Origin: an uncultured bacterium | GTDB taxonomy: Bacteria; Bacillota_I; Bacilli_A; RFN20; CAG-826 | Length of the DNA stretch: 64,000 nt | Assembly (NCBI GenBank): GCA_949290395.1 | Contig: CASERQ010000001.1 | Coordinates: 62,001 to 126,000, forward strand | Reading direction: 5' to 3' | Notes under the pieces: model-generated | The model's database searches: none | The model's input: the letters and a program-made list of their open reading frames with translations, nothing else | Told to the model about the DNA's origin: nothing | In this document: positions 26,979 to 35,383 of the stretch, piece after piece | Layout of the letters: each line of letters starts with the position of its first letter | How positions within the stretch are numbered: the first letter of the stretch is position 1 | Position numbers and translations under genes: made by a program

Positions 26979-28463
26979 ATGGAAGAAAAGTTAAACGATC
27001 AAGAACTTGCTAGAAGAGAAAAACTTAAAAAACTTGCTGAATTAGGTGTGAATCCTTGGGGAGAGGCTTATAAAAGAACTGATACAACTCTTACATGCAG
27101 AGAAAAATCTGAAGGCAAAACAAACGAAGAACTCGAAACGAACCACATTTATGTAGATGTTGCAGGAAGAATTATGTTCTTAAGAAAGATGGGAAAAGCA
27201 TCTTTTGTTAATATTCAAGATAAATTTGGAAAGATTCAAATCTATATTTCTATTGATACGGTAGGAGAAGAATCCTACAACATTTTTAAAGTCTGTGATA
27301 TCGGAGATATCGTCGGATTTTATGGAAGATTAATGCTTACAAGAACTGGCGAACTTACAATTAGAGCTGAAAAATTTGCTTTCTTAACAAAGTCTTTAAA
27401 ACCATTACCAGAAAAGTTCCATGGTCTTACTGATGTAGAAGAAAGATGTAGACATAGATATGTTGATTTAATTATGAATGAACAATCAAAACGTACTGCA
27501 CTTTTAAGACCACAAATTATTAGAAGTATGCAAAGATTCTTTGATGCAAGAGGATTTGTTGAAGTTGAAACAAGCGTCTTACAACCTATTTTAGGTGGAG
27601 CTAATGCACGTCCATTCATTACTCATCACAACACCTTAAATAAAGATTTCTATTTAAGAATCGCTACTGAACTCCAACTTAAGAGACTTATTGTTGGTGG
27701 GCTAGAAAAAGTTTATGAATTTGGTAGACTTTTTAGAAACGAAGGAATGGATACAAAACACAATCCAGAATTTACAACAGTAGAAGTTTATGAAGCTTAT
27801 GGCGATCTTCAAAGCATGAGAGAGTTAGCTGAAAACGTTATCAGAAATACATGTAAAGAGGTTTTAGGAACAACAAAAATTAATTACCAAGGAATTGAAA
27901 TTGATTTTGGTCCTGAGTTTAGATGGGTCTCAATGGCTGAACTTGTAAAAGAAAAGACAGGTCTTGATTTTACAGGCGACATTAAATTTGAAGATGCTGT
28001 TGATTTTGCTAAGAAACACGGAATCAAAGTTGAACCACACTGGACAAGTAATGGTTATATCTTAAATGCATTATTTGAAGAGTTCTGTGAAAAGGATTTA
28101 GTACAACCAACATTCGTCTATGGACATCCAATAGAAATCTCTCCTTTAACCAAAAAGTCTGCAGATCCTAGATTTACTGAGAGATTTGAACTTTATATCA
28201 ACACTACAGAATATGCAAATGCTTATAGTGAGCTAAATGATCCAATTGATCAAAAAGAAAGATTTATTGCTCAACTTAAAGCTAAAGAATTAGGTGATGA
28301 TGAAGCAAACGAAATGGATAGCGACTTCATCGAAGCATTAGAATATGGAATGCCACCAACAGGCGGAATAGGTATTGGTATTGATAGACTTGTAATGCTT
28401 TTATTAGACCAACCATCAATTAGAGAAGTTATATTGTTCCCTTGCATGAGAGACGAAAAATAA
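26979..28463 (+). CDS. lysS: Lysyl-tRNA synthetase, class II
   Basis: Charges tRNA-Lys. The 494 residues have an N-terminal OB fold for the anticodon (VDVAGRIMFLRKMGKASFV) and the class II core with motif 1 near RPQIIRSMQRFFDARGFVEVET, motif 2 GRLFRNEGMDTKHNPEFT and motif 3 GIGIGIDRLVMLL. A TATAAT at 26947-26952 and AAGGAGAG before the ATG indicate its own promoter after the dusB terminator; no T-box leader fits in the short gap. A strong terminator follows. Confidence 0.97.
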   Translation: MEEKLNDQELARREKLKKLAELGVNPWGEAYKRTDTTLTCREKSEGKTNEELETNHIYVDVAGRIMFLRKMGKASFVNIQDKFGKIQIYISIDTVGEESYNIFKVCDIGDIVGFYGRLMLTRTGELTIRAEKFAFLTKSLKPLPEKFHGLTDVEERCRHRYVDLIMNEQSKRTALLRPQIIRSMQRFFDARGFVEVETSVLQPILGGANARPFITHHNTLNKDFYLRIATELQLKRLIVGGLEKVYEFGRLFRNEGMDTKHNPEFTTVEVYEAYGDLQSMRELAENVIRNTCKEVLGTTKINYQGIEIDFGPEFRWVSMAELVKEKTGLDFTGDIKFEDAVDFAKKHGIKVEPHWTSNGYILNALFEEFCEKDLVQPTFVYGHPIEISPLTKKSADPRFTERFELYINTTEYANAYSELNDPIDQKERFIAQLKAKELGDDEANEMDSDFIEALEYGMPPTGGIGIGIDRLVMLLLDQPSIREVILFPCMRDEK

Positions 28464-28481
28464 AATATTTTTAATTAATTT

Positions 28482-28520
28482 GACCTTACACTATTTTGTA
28501 ATAGTGATAAGGTCTTTTTT
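28482..28520 (+). terminator. Terminator after lysS
   Basis: GACCTTA plus CACTATT pairs with AATAGTG plus TAAGGTC (one bulged A) around a TTGT loop, followed by TTTTTT at 28515-28520. Confidence 0.9.
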
Positions 28521-28536
28521 GTTAAAGTACTTTTTC

Positions 28537-28642
28537 TTTACTTTGCGGGGCGGTTTGTATATAATACAAAAGCACTTTAGGGTGTCTTCTCTGCTCTAAC
28601 TTATTTGATTAGAGCCAGATTGTCCAGAGGGAGGTAAGGTAA
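28537..28642 (+). promoter_or_regulatory. rpsF operon promoter and leader
   Basis: TTTACT (28537-28542), 17 bases, TATAAT (28560-28565) is a good promoter. The ~70-base leader contains GCTCTAA (28593-28599), a 9-base loop and TTAGAGC (28609-28615), then GGGAGG before the ATG. Many bacteria autoregulate this operon through an S6:S18-binding leader RNA; a hairpin at this place fits, but I cannot confirm the conserved bulge by eye. Confidence 0.5.
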
Positions 28643-28930
28643 ATGAAAAAGTACGAAATTATGTACATTCTTAAAGCCGGCCTTGATGATGCTGCAAGAA
28701 AAGCAGAAGTTGACAAATTACATGGAGCAATCACTTTAAAAGGTGGTAAAGTTCTTGATGTTAATGAATGGGGACTTCGCGAATTTGCATATCCTATCAA
28801 AAAAGAAACAAAAGGATATTATGTTGTCATCAAAATTGAAGCTGATAGTGTCGCTCTTAACGAATTTGATCGTATCACAAGATTCGACAACAATGTTTTA
28901 AGAACATTAGTTACTGTCGATCATCAATAA
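28643..28930 (+). CDS. rpsF: 30S ribosomal protein S6
   Basis: 95 residues. Start MKKYEIMYILKAGLDDAARKAEV is the S6 hallmark, followed by GGKVLDVNEWGLREFAYPIKKETKGYYV. It binds 16S rRNA as a pair with S18. It is first in the rpsF-ssb-rpsR operon, with spacing of 13 bases to ssb. Confidence 0.98.
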   Translation: MKKYEIMYILKAGLDDAARKAEVDKLHGAITLKGGKVLDVNEWGLREFAYPIKKETKGYYVVIKIEADSVALNEFDRITRFDNNVLRTLVTVDHQ

Positions 28931-28943
28931 TAAGGAGACAGAC

Positions 28944-29393
28944 ATGATTAACAGAGTTATTTTAGTTGGTAGAATTACCAAAGAACCAGAACTTAGAACG
29001 ACAGGAACTGGTGTTAACGTATTAAGTTTTACATTAGCTTTTGATAACAAAACAAAAAACGCTGATGGAACACGTTCTAGCAGTTTTATTAACTGCACTG
29101 CTTGGAGAAATAATGCTGATATTATTTCAAGATATTGCCATAAAGGTAGCCAAATCGGAATTGATGGTTCTTTACAAGAAAGAAGATATCAAAGAAGAGA
29201 TGGAACAAACGCAAGCGTAATTGAAGTTGTTGTAAGTGAAGTTACTTTACTCGGTTCAAAAGGAAATAATACCTCTAGTTATAACTCACAACCTGAACCA
29301 GCCGCTCAAGGTTATTCACAAGATGAAGAACCTATCGATGATGTTATGAGCGTTGGTGATGGAGATTTAGCAGACGACGATTTACCATTCTAG
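28944..29393 (+). CDS. ssb: Single-stranded DNA-binding protein
   Basis: 149 residues: an OB fold (MINRVILVGRITKEPELRTTGTGVNVLSFTLAFDN, then FINCTAWRNNADIISRYCHKGSQIGIDGSLQ), a flexible Ser/Asn/Gln linker and the acidic C-terminal tip DDDLPF that recruits replication and repair partners. It is located between rpsF and rpsR as in most Firmicutes; AAGGAG precedes the start. Confidence 0.97.
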   Translation: MINRVILVGRITKEPELRTTGTGVNVLSFTLAFDNKTKNADGTRSSSFINCTAWRNNADIISRYCHKGSQIGIDGSLQERRYQRRDGTNASVIEVVVSEVTLLGSKGNNTSSYNSQPEPAAQGYSQDEEPIDDVMSVGDGDLADDDLPF

Positions 29394-29412
29394 GTAAATA
29401 GAAAGGAAAGGT

Positions 29413-29643
29413 ATGGCAGGTTATTTAAAGAAAAAACCTAAGAAAAAGGTTTGTTATTTTACAAAAAATAAGATCAAACACATTGATTATAAAGATGTCG
29501 AGTTATTAAAGAAATTTATTACTCCAAGCGGAAAAATCAGTGCACGTAGAATAACTGGTACAAGTGCTAAGTATCAACGTCAATTAGCTCGCGCTATCAA
29601 AAACGCAAGATACATGGCTTTATTACCATATATTCAAGACTAA
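29413..29643 (+). CDS. rpsR: 30S ribosomal protein S18
   Basis: 76 residues. Core motif [47 protein letters not shown] is that of S18. An N-terminal [15 protein letters not shown] segment with a single Cys replaces the cysteine-rich zinc start of some S18 forms. Third gene of the operon, followed by a terminator. Confidence 0.97.
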   Translation: MAGYLKKKPKKKVCYFTKNKIKHIDYKDVELLKKFITPSGKISARRITGTSAKYQRQLARAIKNARYMALLPYIQD

Positions 29644-29652
29644 TATAAATTA

Positions 29653-29677
29653 AGGCGAGTCAAATCGCCTTTTTGTT
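29653..29677 (+). terminator. Terminator after rpsR
   Basis: AGGCGA, GTCAAA loop, TCGCCT followed by TTTTG. It has a short but GC-rich stem. Confidence 0.8.
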
Positions 29678-29696
29678 TACTCAATTTGCTTCAAGT

Positions 29697-29750
29697 GTAT
29701 ACATATTACATATGTATACTATTTTTAAATATCCCAAATTAAGATATAAT
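29697..29750 (+). promoter_or_regulatory. gdpP promoter with upstream palindrome
   Basis: GTATACATA, five bases, TATGTATAC (29697-29719) is a perfect 9-bp inverted repeat directly upstream of the -35 region; TATAAT is at 29745-29750. Candidate operator for the gdpP-rplI-dnaB operon. Half-sites resemble those in the rpmH promoter palindrome but in the opposite order. Confidence 0.5.
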
Positions 29751-29767
29751 AATTAAAGGTTTTTAAT

Positions 29768-31795
29768 ATGCAAAAGAAAATTAAACGATTAAAAATAGAA
29801 GTATTAATTGTAACTTTAACTCAACTAGCATTTGCTGGAACTTTTTTAACACTTTACTTATTTAATGCTTGGAACATGGATGATGTGATTTTACCTGAAA
29901 CCATGGCTTATGTATTTTCTTTTTTAGCAATCGCTGACTGTTTTTATATTTGGAGAATTATTTTTGGTATTCTAAAAAACCGTCAACAAAGAGATATTAA
30001 ATCTGGAGATGCTATTGGAAGCGGCATCGAAGACGCTTACACTTTTGGAAATATTGGTTTTATGGTTGTTGACGAAACTGGAACAGTTTTATGGGAAAGC
30101 GACTATTTATTACAAAGAACCGAAAACGTTATTGATGAGTCTATTTATGAATGGTGTCCAAAACTTAAAAATTTATTAGATAAAGATGTTGGTAACGTTA
30201 TTGATGTTTTGATTAATAATGTTTCTTATTCTGTAAAATTCCTTAGAAATGCGGGACTTTTTATATTTAAGAACACTTCTGAGTATGAAGATTTAAGAAA
30301 AGAGCATGTAAATCAAGCAACTTGTGTTGGTATTATGAACATTGATAACTATAACGATGTTACTGCAACAAGTGAATCAAATAGCGATCTTATTGCAAAG
30401 GTTAAACTTGAGATTAGTAAATATGCTAATAAGTTTAAAATCTTGTTAAGACCGGTTAGAAGTGATTCTTATTTCATGGTTTGTAACTTCGAAGATCTTG
30501 AAAGAGTAAAAAAAGATAAGTTTTCAATTTTAGATAAAGTAAGACAAATTGGTGAAGAAGAAGGAATAAACGTTATACCAACTTTATCAATTGGCTTCGC
30601 ACATGATTTCCCAGATGTTAATAAACTTAATGAGATGGCATCGACCGCTTTAGAAATCGCTATGTCTAGAGGCGGGGACCAAGCTGTTGTTCAAAAATTT
30701 GGAAGCGAAATTGAATTTTATGGCGGTAAGACTGAAGCTCAAGAAAATACTTCAAAAGTTAAAGTTAGAGTTTTTGCTAATTCACTCCTTAATTTAATTA
30801 GAAAAAGTACCGATGTTCTTATTATGGGCCACAAGAATAGCGATATGGACTCATTAGGAAGTTGTTTAGGAATTAAAGAAATCTGTGATTATTGTGAGAA
30901 GAAAGCGCGTGTTCTCTTTGATTTCCAATCAGTTGAAAAGAAAACTGGCGCTGTCTTAAAAAGCGCACTTGATAGTGAAAAGTTCAAAACAACATATATA
31001 AACTGCCAAGAAGCTTTAAAATCAGCTAAAAATACTACACTTATAATTGTTTGTGACGTTTCTAGACCAAATATGACTTTGTGTCCTGAACTTTTGGAAA
31101 AAACTGAAAAAATTTGTGTTATTGATCATCACAGAAGAGCTGAAGATTTTATTGAAAAACCTGTTATATCGTTAATTGAAACAAGTGCTTCTAGTGCATC
31201 AGAACTTATTGTTGAAATTGCTAAATATAATAGTGAAAAATCACGTATTAGATTTTCGCCAGAAATTGCAACAATTATGTTAGCTGGAATATTTGTTGAT
31301 ACAAACTACTTTAAATCAAAAGGAGTTGGATCAAGAACGTTTGAAGCCTGTTCTGTTTTAAAAGATTGTGGAGCAGATAATGGCAAAGCGGACAACTACT
31401 TAAAAGATGATAGAGAAGAAATTGCTATAGTAAACTCTTTCCTCGATAACTATAAAACCATTTCTTATGGAATTGTTATGTGCTATGGAAGAGAAGAAAA
31501 TAGATTTACCTCAACTGATATTGCAAAAGCAGCAAACGCTTGTATGCAAATTAATGGTGTAAATGCGGCTTTTTCGTTTGCTAGAGTTAATGAAAATACG
31601 ATTCACATTTCTGGACGAAGTGATGGAACTGTTAATGTTCAAATCTTATGTGAGAAGCTTGGCGGCGGTGGACATTTCTCGATGGCTGCTGCTCAAATCA
31701 AAGATAAATCCATGAAAGAAGTTGAAGCTCTTATTAATGAAGTTGTTTTAGAAAATGCCGATTCTGCAAGGAAATTAAAAGAAAAGGAGAGATAG
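29768..31795 (+). CDS. gdpP: Cyclic-di-AMP phosphodiesterase GdpP
   Basis: 675-residue membrane protein that hydrolyses c-di-AMP, the messenger controlling potassium and osmolyte balance in Firmicutes. Order: two transmembrane helices (about 12-33 and 40-63), a PAS-like sensor (FGNIGFMVVDETGTVLW), a degenerate GGDEF domain (about 170-310), a DHH phosphoesterase (ADVLIMGHKNSDMDSLGS-type motif and VCVIDHHRR) and DHHA1 with GGGGHFSMAAAQ. All metal-binding Asp/His are present, so it should be active. It is followed by rplI after three bases, as in Bacillus (yybT-rplI-dnaC). Confidence 0.96.
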   Translation: MQKKIKRLKIEVLIVTLTQLAFAGTFLTLYLFNAWNMDDVILPETMAYVFSFLAIADCFYIWRIIFGILKNRQQRDIKSGDAIGSGIEDAYTFGNIGFMVVDETGTVLWESDYLLQRTENVIDESIYEWCPKLKNLLDKDVGNVIDVLINNVSYSVKFLRNAGLFIFKNTSEYEDLRKEHVNQATCVGIMNIDNYNDVTATSESNSDLIAKVKLEISKYANKFKILLRPVRSDSYFMVCNFEDLERVKKDKFSILDKVRQIGEEEGINVIPTLSIGFAHDFPDVNKLNEMASTALEIAMSRGGDQAVVQKFGSEIEFYGGKTEAQENTSKVKVRVFANSLLNLIRKSTDVLIMGHKNSDMDSLGSCLGIKEICDYCEKKARVLFDFQSVEKKTGAVLKSALDSEKFKTTYINCQEALKSAKNTTLIIVCDVSRPNMTLCPELLEKTEKICVIDHHRRAEDFIEKPVISLIETSASSASELIVEIAKYNSEKSRIRFSPEIATIMLAGIFVDTNYFKSKGVGSRTFEACSVLKDCGADNGKADNYLKDDREEIAIVNSFLDNYKTISYGIVMCYGREENRFTSTDIAKAANACMQINGVNAAFSFARVNENTIHISGRSDGTVNVQILCEKLGGGGHFSMAAAQIKDKSMKEVEALINEVVLENADSARKLKEKER

Positions 31796-31798
31796 TTT

Positions 31799-32254
31799 AT
31801 GGAAGTAATTTTATTAAAAGATGTTAAAGGTGTTGGAAAAAAAGGCGAAAGTAAATCTGTCTCTGACGGGTATGCTAAGAATTTTTTAATACCAAGAAAA
31901 CTTGCTGTTAAAAAAACCGAAGAAAGTTTGGCCGCTTTAAATAAAGAAAAAGCTCTCGAAGCAAAAAGACAAGAAGAGTTAAAAGATGAAGCTTTAAGAG
32001 CAAAAGAAAAATTAGAAAATATTGTAGTTGAATTTAAGTTAAAAGCTCACGCTGACAAAACTCCTGCCGGAAGCATTTCAACAAAAGAAGTTGAAAAAGA
32101 ACTTAAAGATAAATATGGAATCACAATCGATAAAAGAAAATTTATTGATAAATATCCAATGAACGCTTTTGGTTATACAAATTTAAAAATTGAACTTTAT
32201 AAAGATGTAATTGGTGTTGTAAGAGTCCATTTAGTCGAGGATACAAGTAAATAA
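31799..32254 (+). CDS. rplI: 50S ribosomal protein L9
   Basis: 151 residues, start [37 protein letters not shown], the L9 N-domain, then a long charged helix and the C-terminal RNA-binding domain. It sits between gdpP and dnaB with gaps of three and two bases, the standard Firmicutes arrangement. Confidence 0.97.
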   Translation: MEVILLKDVKGVGKKGESKSVSDGYAKNFLIPRKLAVKKTEESLAALNKEKALEAKRQEELKDEALRAKEKLENIVVEFKLKAHADKTPAGSISTKEVEKELKDKYGITIDKRKFIDKYPMNAFGYTNLKIELYKDVIGVVRVHLVEDTSK

Positions 32255-32256
32255 GT

Positions 32257-33750
32257 ATGATTAAAAATTATCCTTCAGATGAATTTAGTGAAAATACACT
32301 TTTAGGTATTTGCTTGCTTGATAGCAAAAATGCTGCTGAGATTTTAGTTTCTTTAACTGAAAATGATTTTTATGCTGCAGATTTAAAAAATCGTTCTGTT
32401 TTTAGAGCGATGAAAACTTTATATGATGCAGGAACCGCAATTGATGTTACAACCGTCACAAACCAACTTACTAATACCAAAGAATTAACAAAAGTTGGTG
32501 GTGTTGACTATTTAATGAAATTAGCAAGATGTGTTACAACGTTCCAAAATGTAGATTTTTATATTAAAAACGTAAAAGAACAAACACTTTTGAGAAACTT
32601 ACTTGTTGAAATTAATCGTATTGAAACTGATTACAACAATAAAGAAATTAAAGATGTTAATGCTTTTGTTGCAGATTGTGAATCTCGCATCAATAAAATT
32701 ACGGAAAATAGAAGAGTTAGTGATTTTATCAGTACAAAAGAAGCTGCTCGTATTGTTGGGGAAAAAATCCAAACCAGCCATGGTGTTGAAGGTTCAATTA
32801 CTGGTATTTCAACTGGTTTTGAAAAGTTAGATGGAATTATTAATGGCTTAAATAAAAACGAACTTGTTATTTTAGCTGCAAGACCATCTGTTGGTAAATC
32901 AGCTCTAGCTTTAAATATTGCCTATAATGCTGCCGCAAGAACTGGAAGACCTGTTGCTTTATTCTCTTTAGAAATGTCTACTGACATGATTTTAAAAAGA
33001 CTTTTCGCTTCTCAAAGCAGCATTGGTTTTGATTATATTCAAAAAGGTATTTTATCTAAAAATGATAGGTTAAAATTAAAAGAAGTTGAAAACGATTTAG
33101 CTTCTATTCCTTTATATATCGATGATAACAGTGGTTCTTCAATCGATGATATTGTTTTAAAATCTAGAAAATTGAAAGAATCTAGAGGAGACCTTGCTTT
33201 AATTATTGTCGACTACATTGGTTTAATCAATGATCCTAAAAATATCTATAAAGATAATGAACAAGCAAAAGTTTCGTTCTTCTCTCGTAGACTTAAGATG
33301 CTAGCCGGTGAACTTGCTTGCCCGGTTTTGTGTTTGTCTCAGCTTAATAGACAAACCGAAGGAAGAGAAAATAAAAGACCTCAACTTTCTGATTTAAGAA
33401 GTAGTGGTGCAATCGAACAAGACGCTGATAAAGTTCTTTTCCTTTATAGACCTCAATATTATAAAAACCAAGGCATCTCTTTAGGTGGAGCAAAAGATAA
33501 AAACAAAAACGAGGACGAACCACCAAAACTTAACGCAACTGCTGAAATTAGTGATGATAGAAAGAGCGATATTGTCGATGTAATTATTGCTAAAAATAGA
33601 AGTGGACGAACCGGTTCAACCGGACTTTGCTTTATGCCTGCCTATGGAAGGTTCTTTACTCCTCAAAATGAAGATTTATTAAGAAACCCAGGACAAATGC
33701 CAGGCTCTAATTATTCAGATAAATTTAAAGACGCTGATTCAAATGATTAA
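32257..33750 (+). CDS. dnaB: Replicative DNA helicase DnaB (DnaC in Bacillus)
   Basis: Hexameric 5'-3' helicase of the replication fork. The 497 residues comprise the N-terminal domain (ENTLLGICLLDSKNAAEIL), a linker and the RecA-like motor with Walker A ARPSVGKSALALNIA, Walker B LALIIVDYIGLI, LSQLNRQTEGR and LRSSGAIEQDADKVLFLYR. The C-terminal part has an extra ~45-residue charged insert (GGAKDKNKNEDEPPKLNATAEIS) before IVDVIIAKNRSGRTG. It overlaps walJ by eight bases. Confidence 0.97.
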   Translation: MIKNYPSDEFSENTLLGICLLDSKNAAEILVSLTENDFYAADLKNRSVFRAMKTLYDAGTAIDVTTVTNQLTNTKELTKVGGVDYLMKLARCVTTFQNVDFYIKNVKEQTLLRNLLVEINRIETDYNNKEIKDVNAFVADCESRINKITENRRVSDFISTKEAARIVGEKIQTSHGVEGSITGISTGFEKLDGIINGLNKNELVILAARPSVGKSALALNIAYNAAARTGRPVALFSLEMSTDMILKRLFASQSSIGFDYIQKGILSKNDRLKLKEVENDLASIPLYIDDNSGSSIDDIVLKSRKLKESRGDLALIIVDYIGLINDPKNIYKDNEQAKVSFFSRRLKMLAGELACPVLCLSQLNRQTEGRENKRPQLSDLRSSGAIEQDADKVLFLYRPQYYKNQGISLGGAKDKNKNEDEPPKLNATAEISDDRKSDIVDVIIAKNRSGRTGSTGLCFMPAYGRFFTPQNEDLLRNPGQMPGSNYSDKFKDADSND

Positions 33751-34483
33751 TGCTTTTATTTTAGCAAGTGGATCTAAAGGCAATGCCACTCTTGTTTTTA
33801 ATGAGGATACAACAATCTTAATTGATTTAGGAATTTCAAAGAAAGAATTATGTTTTAAATTGAGCGAATTAAACAAAAAGCTTGCAGATATCAATTATTT
33901 TTTCTTTACTCACTCTCATTCTGATCACATTAAATCATATGAAGTTGTGCCAATTGAGAAACGTTTTGCTTTAAGAAACGTAGTCGAATTAATGAAGGGT
34001 CACGAATTAAAATATTTTAATGAATATAATTTTGGCTCTTTAGTAGTTATACCAATTAAAGCTTCACATGATGCCGGACCAACTTGCGGTTACTTAATAA
34101 AAGATAAAGATGAAGAATTAGTATATCTTACTGATACTGGAATGATTCCTAAGAGAACATTAAGTTTTATTGAGAATAAAGATTTCTATATTATTGAATC
34201 TAACTATGATTTCGATATGCTTTTTAATAGCTCTAGACCAGAATTTTTAAAGGCTAGAATAGATTCAACTAAAGGCCATTTATCAAACGAAGATAGTGCT
34301 TTTTATATGGCTAACTTAATTGGTGATAAAACTAAAAAGATAGTTTTAGCTCATTTAAGTGAGGAATGTAATACTCCAGAAAAAGCGCTTGAAACATATG
34401 ATGATGTTTTCTTAAAAAATGGTTTAATTATCGACCAATTCGATATTAAATGCGCTAACCAATGGGAGACAGTTCAACTATGA
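33743..34483 (+). CDS. walJ: Metallo-beta-lactamase-fold hydrolase WalJ (YycJ)
   Basis: 246 residues with ASGSKGNATLV at the start and the metal motif THSHSDHI, then HDAGPTCGYLI and the late LAHLSEECNTPE. This is the YycJ/WalJ branch of the fold, a probable 5'-3' DNA exonuclease linked to cell-wall and replication coordination in other Firmicutes. Here it follows dnaB directly, while the WalRK kinase genes that usually accompany it are absent from the window. The TGA stop overlaps the rlmH ATG (ATGA). Confidence 0.9.
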   Translation: MINAFILASGSKGNATLVFNEDTTILIDLGISKKELCFKLSELNKKLADINYFFFTHSHSDHIKSYEVVPIEKRFALRNVVELMKGHELKYFNEYNFGSLVVIPIKASHDAGPTCGYLIKDKDEELVYLTDTGMIPKRTLSFIENKDFYIIESNYDFDMLFNSSRPEFLKARIDSTKGHLSNEDSAFYMANLIGDKTKKIVLAHLSEECNTPEKALETYDDVFLKNGLIIDQFDIKCANQWETVQL

Positions 34484-34950
34484 TTAAAATTAGACTTGTT
34501 ACGGTTGGCACTTTAAAAGAAAAATTTTTAAAAGATGCAATTAATGAATATTTAAAAAGATTGTCTCGCTTTGCTAAAGTCGAAATTGTTGAACTTGAAG
34601 AATCTAAAATTCAATCAAAAAGTGAAGAACAAATTAAAAAAGAAGAGGGTGAGAGAATTTTAAAAAGAATAAAAGAAAGCGACTATCTTATAATTTTAGA
34701 TTTAAAAGGTGAAATGCTATCAAGTGAAGAGTTTTCTACTAAATTAAAAAATTTAATTGATAAAGGGGTTTCTCCACTTACCTTTGTGATCGGAGGAACG
34801 CTTGGCTTATCAGAAGAAGTTAGAAAAAGAGCAAATTTAAGTATTTCGATTTCAAGAATGACATTTACTCATCAAATGTGTAGAGTTATTTTGTTAGAAC
34901 AAATTTATCGCGCATTTAAGATTATAAATAACGAAGAATATCATCATTAG
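34480..34950 (+). CDS. rlmH: 23S rRNA (pseudouridine1915-N3)-methyltransferase
   Basis: SPOUT-class methyltransferase acting on helix 69 of 23S rRNA in assembled ribosomes. I choose ATG 34480 (156 residues, MIKIRLVTVGTLKEKFLKDA), which has GGGAGA 11 bases upstream and forms an ATGA overlap with walJ. A frame 18 bases longer (from 34462) lacks a ribosome site. SAM knot motifs LIILDLKGEMLSSEEFS, FVIGGTLGLSEEV and the C-terminal MTFTHQMCRVILLEQIYRAFKI are all present. Confidence 0.96.
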   Translation: MIKIRLVTVGTLKEKFLKDAINEYLKRLSRFAKVEIVELEESKIQSKSEEQIKKEEGERILKRIKESDYLIILDLKGEMLSSEEFSTKLKNLIDKGVSPLTFVIGGTLGLSEEVRKRANLSISISRMTFTHQMCRVILLEQIYRAFKIINNEEYHH

Positions 34951-34963
34951 GAGGAAAAAGTTT

Positions 34964-35305
34964 ATGGAAATGAAAGAATTCGATTCATTTAAAAAAGTTA
35001 TTGATGAAAATTATAGCCACATAAATCTATATGAATTAGAGGATGGTTCTAGATTTTATGTTGAACCTAATTTTTACACCCAGCTTCACTATGTAAAAGA
35101 TCATTTTTATGATTTTTATGAGCAAATCATCGAAAAGATGATTGAAATTGTAAAAAGAAACAAGAAAATGATTTTTACTGCCGACTTTGAAAACCCTGTA
35201 GTCTATAAACATGATTATTTTTATAGAGAACTTGATGATGTTTTAGGCGAACTTCGTTTAAGTTTTGATAATAAAGGTAACCCAGATAGCGATTGGAAAG
35301 ATTAA
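34964..35305 (+). CDS. Hypothetical protein, 113 residues
   Basis: Not recognised. A strong AGGAGG site precedes ATG and it is the last gene of the gdpP-rlmH operon, 13 bases after rlmH. The protein is soluble, rich in aromatic and acidic residues, with a likely alpha/beta start (HINLYELEDGSRFYVEP) and a central helix (DFYEQIIEKMIEIVKRNKKM). No signal peptide or membrane segment. A bidirectional terminator follows. The clear ribosome site and open frame support a real gene; its function is unknown. Confidence 0.75.
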   Translation: MEMKEFDSFKKVIDENYSHINLYELEDGSRFYVEPNFYTQLHYVKDHFYDFYEQIIEKMIEIVKRNKKMIFTADFENPVVYKHDYFYRELDDVLGELRLSFDNKGNPDSDWKD

Positions 35306-35324
35306 TTAATAAAAATATTAAATA

Positions 35325-35360
35325 AAAAGCTCACTTCCGAATTTATTGAAGTGAGCTTTT
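35325..35360. terminator. Bidirectional terminator
   Basis: AAAAGCTCACTTC, a 10-base loop and the exact inverse GAAGTGAGCTTTT (13-bp perfect stem with A/T ends). It serves the plus-strand 113-residue gene and the convergent minus-strand membrane protein gene. Confidence 0.92.
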
Positions 35361-35383
35361 AAAATGCTTTTTAATAGTTAAGA

